Below are positions 55,122 to 64,000 of a DNA stretch of 64,000 nucleotides, piece after piece. The stretch covers positions 133,626-197,625 of the forward strand of contig BDDD01001764.1 of NCBI GenBank assembly GCA_001972305.1, in the 5' to 3' direction. The notes beneath the pieces were generated by a model. The model ran no database searches. It had not been told where the DNA came from and saw only the letters and a program-made list of their open reading frames with translations. Position 1 is the first letter of the stretch. Each line of letters starts with the position of its first letter. A program made the position numbers and the translations under genes. The stretch is from Cephalotus follicularis (taxonomy: Eukaryota; Streptophyta; Magnoliopsida; Oxalidales; Cephalotaceae).

Positions 55122-56870
55122 ACAATGATGGATAATCTGATCTGCTCAGTACCGAAATAATTGAGGATCCTCCCAAATGTGGAACTTAGGCTGAGCGAAC
55201 ATCCTATCTTTTTCCTTCTTACCCCAACCATCGAGAAGCTTCCCAATAGCCAAGTAGTTCACTATATGCACATACCACTGAGAAGGCCTATGGGAGACTG
55301 CAAAAAGATGTTCATCAGGGAATGAATCTCTAACTAATTTCGTGTATGAGGGAGATTCAACTAAGATTCTAGACAGATGGTCAGTTACGACATTCTTAGA
55401 ACCTTTCTTATCATGGATTTCTAAGTCAAATTCCTGTAATAGCAGAATCCATCGAATAAGTCTCACTTTTGTGTCATTTTTGGAAAGGAGGTGCTTGAGA
55501 GCATAGTGATCCGTATACACCACAACCTTGGATCCGAGGGGATATGAACGAAACTTTTCCAGAGCAAACACTACCGCTAACAATTCTTTTTCAGTTGTGG
55601 TATAATTAGATTGAGCCTATGAAAAAGTGTTACTCGCATAGTAAATGACGACTGGTTTCTTGTCTACCCTTTGTCCTAAAATAGCGCCGACTGCATAATC
55701 CTATGCGTCGCACATAATTTCAAAAGGTAGGGACCAATCCGAGGGCTGGATAATAGGAGCAGTAGACAATGAATATTTCAAGGTCTAAAAAGACTTGAGG
55801 CAGGCATAATAAAAGAAAAATGGTACCTTCTCAACAAGTAAGTTGTAAAGAGGTCTAGAGATGGTGCTAAAGTCCTTAATGAATCGCCTGTAAAACCCGG
55901 CGTGTCCAAGAAATGATCTAACTTTCCAAACATACGAGGGAGGAGGGAGTTTCTAGATTAATTTAACTTTTGCTTTATCAACCTCAATCCCACGTGAGGA
56001 GACAATGTGTCGAAGTACAATGCCTTCTTGAACCATAAAATGACTCTTCTCCCAACTCAAAACTAAATTCGTCTCCTTACAACACTTGAGAACCTTTTCG
56101 AGCTCAAGGAGGCCATCATGAAAAGACACTCCAAAGACAAGGAAATCATCCATAAAATCCTTGGGAACTCCCTTTCCATATCAGAGAAAATAGCAAGCAT
56201 GCAATGCTGGAAAGTGGCAAGGGCGTTACATAATCCAAATGGCATTCGTCAGTAAGAGAATATGCCATACGGGCATGTAAACGTGGTTTTCTCTTGGTCC
56301 TTAGGGCCGACATTTACTTGGTTATATCCAGACTAGCCATCTAAAAAGCTAAAGTAGCTATTGCTTGACAGCTTCTCAAGGATTTGTTCAATGAATGGAA
56401 GTGGAAAGTGATCCTTTCGAGTGACAAAACTGAGTTTTCTATAATCAATACGTACTCGCCAAACAGTCATTGTACGAGTGGGGATCTTGTCACCTTTTTC
56501 GTTCCCAACTAAAGTAATTCCTGACTTCTTTGGCACTGCCTAAGTGGGACTAACCCATTTGCTATGAGAGATGGGGTAAATAATGCCAGTATCTATCCAC
56601 TTCATAATCTCATTCTTGACAACTTCACGCATATTTGGATTCAATCTTCGTTGTGCATCCCTAAAAGGTTTAGCACCATCTTCACTGAAAATTTGATGCA
56701 TACAGATAGATGGGCTTATGCCTTTCAAATCTGCCACTGACCACCCAATGGCTTCTTTGTGATCTTTCAAAACTGCCAATACCTTGCCTTCCTGTTCAGT
56801 AGTCAAACTCGATGCAATAATGACAAGGAGTGTCTCATTCGGTCCCATGTAAGCATACTTCAAAAAATCA
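55122..56870 (-). pseudogene. Element K reverse transcriptase and RNase H
   Basis: RT starts near 56863 with LKDHKEAIGWSVADLKGISPS, continues past a TAG (56538-56540) to VRIDYRKLSFVTRKDHFPLP, FSFLDG, then PFGLCNALATFQHCM (56245), a frameshift, and the catalytic MDDFLVFG (56153). RNase H (55583-55146) has LAVVFALEKFRSY, VYTDHYALKHLL, and VTDHLSRI, where a typical Athila/Tat RNase H reads ADHLSR. The frame then enters the linker (WYVHIVNYLAIG, HIWEDPQLFRY) and is cut by element I at 55121. Confidence 0.9.
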
Positions 56871-57275
56871 ATTAAGGACTTGTTTGTCTAAAACATGGGG
56901 AGATTCTATTGAATTCAGCATGGGAGACTTTGCCAGAGGTGGTAATGGCTCAAATTTCTATGTCCATGGAGGAAGATGCAAAGAGATTGGAAAATCCAAT
57001 ACAGCATTAATATCAACAGTGTCTGCATCACAATCCTCGCCAAAGATGCTCAAATATTGTTGTAAGGGGTTATTTGCAAGTGACTCAAGTGCACACTCGG
57101 ATATCACCTCATCCATCATATCTATCGCAAAATGATCCTCCTCACCCTAAGGTCCTAGGGATGCATTGAAGATGTTTAGTCACAACTTCTTATTACCAAA
57201 GGATATATGCAACGCTCCATATCGACAGTTTATGCAAGAATTCATTGTGGCTAAGAAAGGACAACCTAAGATAAT

Positions 57276-57812
57276 TTATTGTGGCTTCCAAATCGAAGGG
57301 GTTTTCGAATCGAGCACAAGGAACTCCACTGGAAAATAAAGCTCATCCACTTTCACTAAAACGTCCTCAATGAATCCCTTAGGAACCTTAAGAGATCTAT
57401 CAGTAAGTTGAAGAGTCACTTCTGTGGGTTTCAATTCTCCAAACCCAAAATGGTCGTAAAGTGAGCTAGGGAGGATATTAACGCTGGCCCCTAAATCCAA
57501 CAGTGTTCTCTCTATTTGTAAATTTCAAATCTTGCAGGATATCAGAGGAGCTCCAAGGTCTTTGAGTTTCGGTGTCAGCTTGTTAGAAAGGACTGCGCTC
57601 ACCTGCTCTGTTAAATGGACAGTTTTCAGAATGTGCGTTTTCAGCTTACGCTTTGTGGTGCATGAGTCCTTTAGGAATTTGGCATACGCTGGCACTTGCT
57701 GTATCACATCCAGGAGGGGAAGGTCAATATGAACCTGCTTAAACAATTCCATCATCTCATCCATCCTTCCAACCTTTTTACCATACGGAGGAACCAAATA
57801 TGGAGATCGCAT
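57276..57812 (-). pseudogene. Element K aspartic protease and preceding gag-pol linker
   Basis: Frame 57812-57525 carries MMELFKQVHIDLPLLDVIQQ, YAKFLKDSC and LGAPLISCKI, the usual stretch before the protease in Athila/Tat elements. After one stop the protease frame 57500-57276 opens with LDLGASVNILPSSLYDHFG, then VTLQLTDRSLKVPKG and VDELYFPVEFLVLD. The active site is D-L-G-A-S, normal for this group. The region between it and RT (56870-57275) shows no clear motif. Confidence 0.9.
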
Positions 57813-59231
57813 ATACTCAGGAAAAGGTGCTTTAAGTGAAACAAGACTAATGTACTTTTCCTTCCCTTTCTGTTCACTCTATTTAGACATGGAGGCTTTT
57901 CTGACTTCCGAATCAGATTTGCTAAAGGTCTCTTTCCCACCACTCTCGGGAGACACTCTCTCTTCAGGACCCTTATCGTTCATCAAGTCAGGATTTGGAA
58001 CAGTTACTTACGGTTCTCCGGTTACCCTCCCACTTCTCAAAGTAGTAATTGCTTTGGCCTGTTCTAAGTGGGAACACTGTCTAGACTGATTTCTAGGATT
58101 GCCTACCACTTGACTGGGTAGGTGGCCTTCTTGTCATTTCCTAATTATATCTGCTAGCTACCCTATTTGCATTTCCAATTTTGAGATGGATTGAGTGTGG
58201 GAGTGAAGGATCTGATCATATTTCTGGCTGTTCTTGTTGATCCCATCCAAAGCAAATAGTACCTTATCAATTTTATCTTCAGTTGTCGTAGGCACTTGAG
58301 GTGGTGGAAGATTAGATTGTTGCACATCCCTATAGGTATTCTAATATGGAAGAGAATTATTTTGCCTATATGGGGGATTGTGACTAGTACTGGGCTACTT
58401 CCATGTGAAATTGGGGTGATTTCTCCATCCAGGGTTATACGTGTTGGAAAATGGATCGTTCCCCGGTCTAGGGAATCCTTGCACTACTTGTGCTTGTTCT
58501 TGAAAAAATTCTGGATATTGCACAACAAGCGGGCAGTCACTCATATGATGTGTTGGGCTAGCACATAAAGCGCAAGCCTCTTGAGTAATAGAATTCTGAG
58601 TAGATTGCGTATGAAGCGTCCCTATCGTTAGCACTTTATCTAATTTCTGGGAAAGGATGTCCACCCTGGCCATTGATGGTCTCAAATTGGCCAACCTCAT
58701 AACTTCCTCCTTTCTTTTGAGTACCCATTGCAGAGGACTCTACTCTAGATTATAGATGATGCAAAGATTTCTCGCTGAGGGACTCAAACAATTGCCAAGC
58801 CTCATCCTCACTTTTATGCATGAATGTGCATCCACAAGAAGCATCCACCATATGTCTATTTTGTGTGGTCAGGACATCATAGAAGCATTGGACTAACTGC
58901 CATTTAGTGACGGCATGGTGGGAACATTTCCTAATGAGGTCCTTTAATCTTTCCCATGACTCATGGAACTGCTCAACATCTTGCTGCGAGAAGCTAGTGG
59001 GTGCTCTCCTTATTTTGTTGGTCCGACATATGGGAAAATATTTCTTGAGGAATTTGTGTTGTAATTGTGCCCATGTGGTGATAATCACGGAGTCCAAGGA
59101 ATGGAGCCATTGTTTAGCTTTGTCCTTTAATGAGAATGGAAACAAAATCAGTTTAAGGGCATCCTCTGATAAGTTCTTAAATTTAAATGTGGAACAGGTC
59201 TCAATTAATTCATCCAAATGCTTATACGGTT
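57813..59231 (-). pseudogene. Element K gag with CCHC knuckle, interrupted by solo LTR L
   Basis: Frame 59217-58750: DELIETCSTFKFKNLSEDAL, LILFPFSLKDKAKQWL, FLKKYFPICRTNKIRR, FHESWERLKDLIRKCSHH, the capsid of Athila/Tat elements. Frame 58700-58395 has a coiled-coil-like start and the knuckle CALCASPTHHMSDC (CX2CX4HX4C intact), then a Pro/Asn-rich tail. A basic/acidic linker follows down to 57813 in broken frames. The capsid start is on the other side of solo LTR L (62177 onward). Confidence 0.9.
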
Positions 59232-62171
59232 TGACACGCCCCGTTCCCGACCACCCCCGCCGGAGGACGGCCGTGTTAGGTGGAAGTATCCTCCACCCGG
59301 ATCCCTAACCTCAGAAACCAACAACAAAAGCCTAACACTCAAGGCCTAAAGGGCAGACGTCAAAACACGCTGCATAGGAGAACCATGCTCTCCAAACGTC
59401 CACGCTCCTTAAGGCATTAAAACAAGGAAATGCCCGGGCATAGGAAATGACATCGTATACTTAAACCTTAAGCATGGGATCAACTTAAAAGCCCAGGGAC
59501 AAACACCTTGCAGAGGACAACCACCCAAGGTCCCCCAAATGCTCAACTTACACTAAGGAGAGGAAATCTCACAACGGCCAAGTACTCAAAAGATCCACCA
59601 GGGCTCACACTTCAAAACACCTTAAGGAACCTTACAGATCAGAGGTCGGGAGGTTGGGCAAAACTAACGAAAACTTTAACTCTTACTTAACTTCTATGAG
59701 TTACCTCTGAGGACAACACCTGGGGACGCCACCAAACTTCAATTCTAAGGTCAAACTAACCCGAGCTTAACGGTCAACCTAGGGTCTGCCAAAACTAAGA
59801 ACCTTACCATCCCTTCCCTGGCATCTCAGTAGAGGTGTCGTTAGCTCCTAAAGCCCCGAGGAGGATCTCCTAAGAAACCACTTAAGGCCTGGGTTGAGGA
59901 CACATGTTCCTCTGCCAAAAGTCAGGCGACTCCAAAACACGCTCCTCATCTCCGCATCCTAAAGCACTTAGCGAAAAATAGCAAGATTCGCAGGGTAAGA
60001 TCTCATAACAACATAAAAAGAAGTATATAAAACATCAAGTGAATTATACACGATCCTCTGACAAAATGCTGAGGACTCACATCATCAAGAATTTCCATAT
60101 ACAAGTTTACAAAAGAGGTTACAGATCTTATCAACAAAACAATCTATGCAAAAACCCCCCAAGAATGCCCCAAAATGCATGAAGGTTGCGCTTGGCCGAG
60201 GAGCCATCCTCAAGTGTTGCGTCAGGCGTCTACCTCAGTCAACACGCTTTCTGTTAGTGGATCTCAAGAACTCTACAACCCCACTTCCTCTGCACATAAA
60301 ACTGAGAGGAGATTAGTCCAACTGACTAGTGAGTAAGATTGAAGAACTTCCCAAGCAACCCACCACCACTGGGTGCTAAGAACACGGTAACCGTGCCCTG
60401 CCCCAACTGGGCTGAGGACACCCCAAATCCACTGCTCGATAGAAACAAGGCAAAGGTGAACATGTACAAGAATATCAACGATAAACGGAAGTCTGAAGAG
60501 ACGTCAGAGCTACCAAACTCAATGACTGGCCTTAAGGAAAGAAGAGAACAAGTTATATCAACTATGCCAAGGATCCGGGGATCAACAAAATGATAAGACT
60601 CTAAGGATCAACAATTATCAAGAGGACTACTGGTACTGCATCAAGCACAAGCACATTTCCACACACACACACACATGCACATATCATACTCACACATTTC
60701 CATAGCCGGAACCACCTCGGCAAACACAAGTAACAACTCTGTTGAATTCATCAACGTGGTCATGGGCTATAGGACTGTACACAACACTCATATATGCATA
60801 TAGATACCCACTTCCAAAGCACCGTATGAACATCGATAGATGGGCTACACAATCACTCCTTCCTTGTCAATCTCACGTTTGGCGCACCTCACTACATGAA
60901 CATCGATCGAAGGGCTACACAAGCACTCCTTCCTGGCAATCACGAGCTCAGTACTACACCATATGAAAATTGATCGAGGTGATACCTTGTCGGCAATCAC
61001 ATAGCGCTAATATAGTCAAAGGGGCCTGTGAATCACCACTCAGCTCTACCCTTGACGAGGTGACAGTGGAGAACTTTGACTCAGAGGTAAGTGTATCACC
61101 ACTTAGACCATCTCGGCCAGCAATCTCATATCTGAGGACTCCATCATGGCCTGACTAACAAAGTAGCGGATCCTCGGCTGCCCTCACACATCATTCCATC
61201 ATAGACCAATGAAATGAGAAGATCCTGGTATGGAACCCAGGTGTAGTCACACCCAACAGTTCATCATAGACAATGGCACTACTGAACGAAATTGGGATCG
61301 AATGCCCACTCCTCTGGCCGCCATAACAAGCCTTATACATATCCAAGTACCAGTAATCAGTAACCAGTATCCAAGGAAAACAACACATGATATCAAGAAA
61401 GCATGAAATACATAATCAAGAAAAGGGAAAACAACGAGTTCAACCCAACATCGAGTCCTCTGCTCCGAAAACAGTATTTCAAACATGCAAGACCACAGGA
61501 AAAGAAATCATGGTTAGACGATATCAAATAAACAGACATATTAAGAATTAACTCTCAGTATCAATTGATCGAAAAGTAACATCCCACTCACTAGTATCAG
61601 CAACTTCCTCAGGCTAGCTTCCTTGTTGTGCGGACTCTGCGCCTGGATCCTCCTCTGCAAGATCAACACAACAACTCTTAGCTACCCTCACCAAATGCTT
61701 CGAGGTCATGTATGATCCACACACATGCATAAGAACCATAACGAAGCTCTTCCTCAGCCTCACAGGCCGTTACTGCACCATCAAAGCGACGTATCACAAC
61801 GTACTGAGGAGAACACTCACCTGTTGAACGCGTAGACGGGTAAGGAAGTTCCAACCACTGGTGCTGAACAAAGCTTCAAGGAGAACGAAGAAGAAGAAAA
61901 GAATAACTCTCTCTCTCTCAAAGCTCCTTCCAACGTGAGAAGATAGAAGTGACTGATGGCCCATTCTGCAAACTACCCATGCTTCTTTAGAAAGCCTCAC
62001 ACGCTTCCCAAGACTCCATTAAAAATATCTCCTTCTCTCATAACTCATATGATACACATTGGGCCTTACCAAAGTAAAGCACAAGCTGAACCAACATCCA
62101 GAAAAAAGGAAAAACAAAATTTTCCCGAGGCCCCAACATCAATGTACCCAAAATTAACGCGGGTCGTTACA
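59232..62171 (-). mobile_element. Solo LTR L (2.9 kb)
   Basis: Plus-strand ends TGACACGCCCCGTTCCCG and GGGTCGTTACA. Target duplication CGGTT (59227-59231) against CAGTT (62172-62176), one mismatch, and the gag reading of K continues across it. TGACACGCCCC at the left points to minus orientation, as for A and G. No gag or pol motif was seen in any frame. It contains imperfect repeats of about 70 bp (60826-61010) and an ACAC run at 60660-60675. Confidence 0.9.
60826..61010. repeat. Imperfect repeat of about 70 bp, three copies, in LTR L
   Basis: ATGAACATCGATAGATGGGC, ATGAACATCGATCGAAGGGC and ATGAAAATTGATCGAGGTG begin copies at 60826, 60896 and 60963, each followed by a TTCCTTGTCAATC/TTCCTGGCAATC-like part. 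Confidence 0.75.
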
Positions 62172-62176
62172 CAGTT

Positions 62177-62465
62177 CCTCTATGGCAAGTCCATAAAAGG
62201 ATGGTAACATCTATATAATTGTATACTTGATCTCATAGTGAGCTTCTTGGACAGTAGGCACCATAATACATGAAGCAGTGGCATATTCACCTAGAGTAAA
62301 GTGTTCACTTAAGGGTCGTCTTGGGGGCATGTCATTATTCTCACACATTATGTTAGTCGCTCTAATGCCAGCAAAAGTTCTTTCAATTTCTAGGTCACAG
62401 GTAACTACTTCGTTATCTAATGATCGACGACCTAGCATGCACCTAAGCTTCGATAAAATTCATTA
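62177..62465 (-). pseudogene. Element K gag start
   Basis: Open frame 62438-62211 with PPRRPLSEHFTLGEYATAS and VPTVQEAHYEIKY, resembling the LREYA...EANNFELK start of Athila/Tat gag proteins. It continues in the direction of the capsid part at 59231 across solo LTR L. A start codon is at 62438, though translation may begin slightly upstream. Confidence 0.8.
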
Positions 62466-62470
62466 AGCTC

Positions 62471-62487
62471 CTCAGCAACGGCGTCGA
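62471..62487 (-). other. Primer-site region of element K (CGCCGTTGC type)
   Basis: The minus strand reads TCGACGCCGTTGCTGAG, a degenerate form of the TGGCGCCGTTGCCGGGG primer region of Athila/Tat elements, five bases from the proposed LTR end. The tRNA identity is not certain. Confidence 0.75.
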
Positions 62488-62492
62488 AATTT

Positions 62493-63858
62493 TGTTCGTT
62501 TCGTTGAACTGATTCAAAATTACCCTAATCTAACGATTAGCAAATGGAAAGTAGGGATCGTTCCCACAAAGAGCTATGATGATATAAATAAACTTAACAT
62601 GCAACTATACAAAAATAACAAACACTAAATGAAATAAATTGAAAAGAGAATTGATTTGCATTAAACTTTTGCAATGAAAATTTGAACAATTCATATTAAA
62701 TATCTAAAGAATTGTAAAAATATAAATATGAAATTAAGATGAGAAAGCAATCCCTTAGATGTGAGAATCCCTACATGTATATATATATATATATATTCAA
62801 ATTCATGGAATAAAATCTGGTTTAATGTCACATAAAATAATGATTTAGCCTAGGTACACCCTATCCTGTCAAACCTTGATACTCTCGAAATGATGATTGG
62901 TAAAAGGATGTCTGTGGTGCAATCACATAAAAAGATTAAGAATCATAGCATGATGTAAATGAATTAGGGCTACAAGCACTAAAACATCAAAACATATTTT
63001 ATACCATTAAAATTCTTTCTCATCAATGTTCCACATACATTAACAGAAAAAGATTGTCTTACAAACATGCTGTTAAACCAGAAAACAAGAATTGAAATAT
63101 ATATAAAACATGGGTTCATCTACATCCAAGGATTAAGAAACTTAGCCGGTCATGATGATGGTAGGTGCAATAATATTCAAAGAATTGTTCGTCCAACAGC
63201 TGCCTTTTCTTATTTTTGTTTGACGTTCACCAGCATCCCTATAACTGACTTATTGTTTCCTTTTTATACTCTAACCTAATGCAGAAAAACGAAAAAAAAT
63301 CTAACTATTACAATTTGATTAAAACTGTAAAAACTTTCCAATTCTGTTGCCTAATACGTCGAAAGCATCAACGCTTTAGTCCTGGGCGTCGACGCTTTGG
63401 TGTGTTGTGCTGTATGCGCTTCGCGTTACGTTTGGCATTGACTTGAATAATTGAACTACAGTGTTAAGCGTCGACGCTTTCTTTGCAACCGTCATCGCTT
63501 TGAAGGTAGGTGTCAAGGCTATAATGAGAGCGTTGATGCTTCAAGGGTGCACTTTGATTTTTAACTTTCTGTAGTAAAGCTTCGACGCTATGGCCTTAAC
63601 TGTTGGCATTTTCTGGTTAAGTGTCAACTTTTACAGTCAAGGCGTCGACGCTTTGCTCTGTTTCCCATAGAATTTTTGTCAATTCTTCAAATTTTGATCT
63701 CCTAGCTTTCGATTTGCGCCAATTTGACTCATGTTTCTACATTTTGATCTTTTTGGCTTCTTACCCGAATGTCAATCAAACACAACCAAAGAAATATGTT
63801 CCAAGCATAAAAATACAATAATTAACTCATTAAAATGAATACATTTTTATGCTCATCA
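62493..63858 (-). repeat. 5' LTR of element K (1.4 kb)
   Basis: In element orientation it starts TGATGAGCATAAAAATG (63858), typical of Athila/Tat LTRs, and ends near CAGTTCAACGAAACGAACA (62493). GTAGGGATCGTTCCCACAA at 62551-62569 is a widely seen word of such LTRs. It holds a GCGTCGACGC array. A TA run is at 62776-62796. The other LTR is not in the window, so the borders rest on terminal motifs only. Confidence 0.8.
63366..63652. repeat. GCGTCGACGC-type array in LTR K
   Basis: Sites related to CGTCGACGC start at 63366, 63387, 63436, 63469, 63490, 63511, 63531, 63580, 63600, 63622 and 63643: steps 21, 49, 33, 21, 21, 20, 49, 20, 22, 21. Full GCGTCGACGC occurs at 63386, 63468 and 63642. The core is the same as in LTR J, though K is from a different Ty3/gypsy branch. 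Confidence 0.88.
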
Positions 63859-63861
63859 GCT

Positions 63862-64000
63862 CTCAAGTCTGCCTCCAAAGTCTGAGCTCTAACATCTACC
63901 ACCGAGGCCTACCATTGAGCTCTGAGGTCTGACCTCTACCACCTAGGTCTGCCCTCGACGTCTGAGGTTTGATCTCTGCCTCTATGGGTTGCCCTATGAG
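63862..64000. repeat. Degenerate 20-bp tandem repeat (about seven units) next to element K
   Basis: Units start at 63862, 63882, 63902, 63922, 63942, 63962 and 63982; consensus is near CTGAGGTCTGACCTCTACCA, with every second unit more alike (40-bp higher order). It runs off the window edge. It may be part of another LTR into which K inserted, or a minisatellite. Confidence 0.8.

Larger units (their letters stand above)
45118..63858 (-). mobile_element. Element K: OTA-type (Athila/Tat) Ty3/gypsy retrotransposon, host of J, I and L
   Basis: A minus-strand element in pieces: 5' LTR 62493-63858, primer-site region, gag start (62177-62465), gag, protease, RT and RNase H (59231-55122), and an integrase fragment (45118-45301) beyond element I. 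The DLGAS protease signature, PFGLCNA RT motif, the LTR start TGATGAGCAT and the CGCCGTTGC primer region are those of the Athila/Tat group, not of chromoviruses. The integrase end and the 3' LTR are lost beyond J. It is the oldest element of the right half. Confidence 0.88.

Noticed and set aside
1-64000. Endogenous pararetrovirus or other virus insertion
   Set aside because: No movement protein, coat protein or pararetroviral RT order was seen; all pol segments have the Ty3/gypsy order with LTRs, tRNA primer sites and target duplications.
1-64000. tRNA or rRNA genes
   Set aside because: The only tRNA-like sequence is the primer sites complementary to tRNA-Met ends; no cloverleaf or rRNA segment was recognised by eye.

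Overview
This window is plant nuclear DNA made almost entirely of nested, decayed Ty3/gypsy LTR retrotransposons. The evidence for a plant is a primer binding site matching initiator tRNA-Met (TGGTATCAGAGC) in four elements, pol domains in the order protease, reverse transcriptase, RNase H, integrase, a chromodomain-like tail after integrase, and one element of the Athila/Tat (OTA) type with the plant DLGAS protease signature. No host gene, rRNA or tRNA gene could be supported. The species cannot be named from the sequence.

Layout. I name the elements A to L. Element A (minus strand) fills 1-11217; solo LTR H (4705-7522) sits in its RT/RNase H region. Element B (minus, 11218-22948) is inserted in the 5' LTR of A. 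B carries solo LTR C (18597-21288) and element D (plus, from 22949) in its own 5' LTR. D carries solo LTR E (30683-33282) in its 3' LTR. At about 33340 the D LTR breaks off and element F (plus) starts abruptly inside its protease gene. F carries solo LTR G (35091-38634) and ends with its 3' LTR at 42646. F is inserted in J, the right part of an LTR (42647-45117). J lies in K, an OTA-type element on the minus strand (45118-63858), which also carries the complete element I (minus, 45302-55121) and solo LTR L (59232-62171). The last 140 bases are a 20-bp tandem repeat. Exact or one-mismatch 5-bp target duplications flank C, E, G, H, I and L.

The coding regions are all broken by stops, frameshifts and deletions. 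The A, B, D, F and I families look like long-LTR chromoviruses of the Tekay/Del kind (LTRs 2.4 to 3.0 kb; solo LTR G is 3.5 kb). Elements F and I belong to one family; C and D to one; H and J to one. Element I is the youngest insertion: its two LTRs are still nearly identical.

The most unusual structure is inside the LTRs. Most LTR families here carry arrays of a short palindrome centred on GTCGAC (CAGTCGACTG-like, or GCGTCGACGC-like) placed every 20 to 21 bp, with occasional steps near 31 or 50 bp. The spacers between the sites largely differ. The same design occurs in chromovirus-type LTRs (B, C, D, E, F, I, J) and in the OTA element K, so it crosses lineages that are only distantly related. 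This looks like a helically phased array of binding sites, or possibly an RNA feature, and it is the main candidate for an undescribed system.
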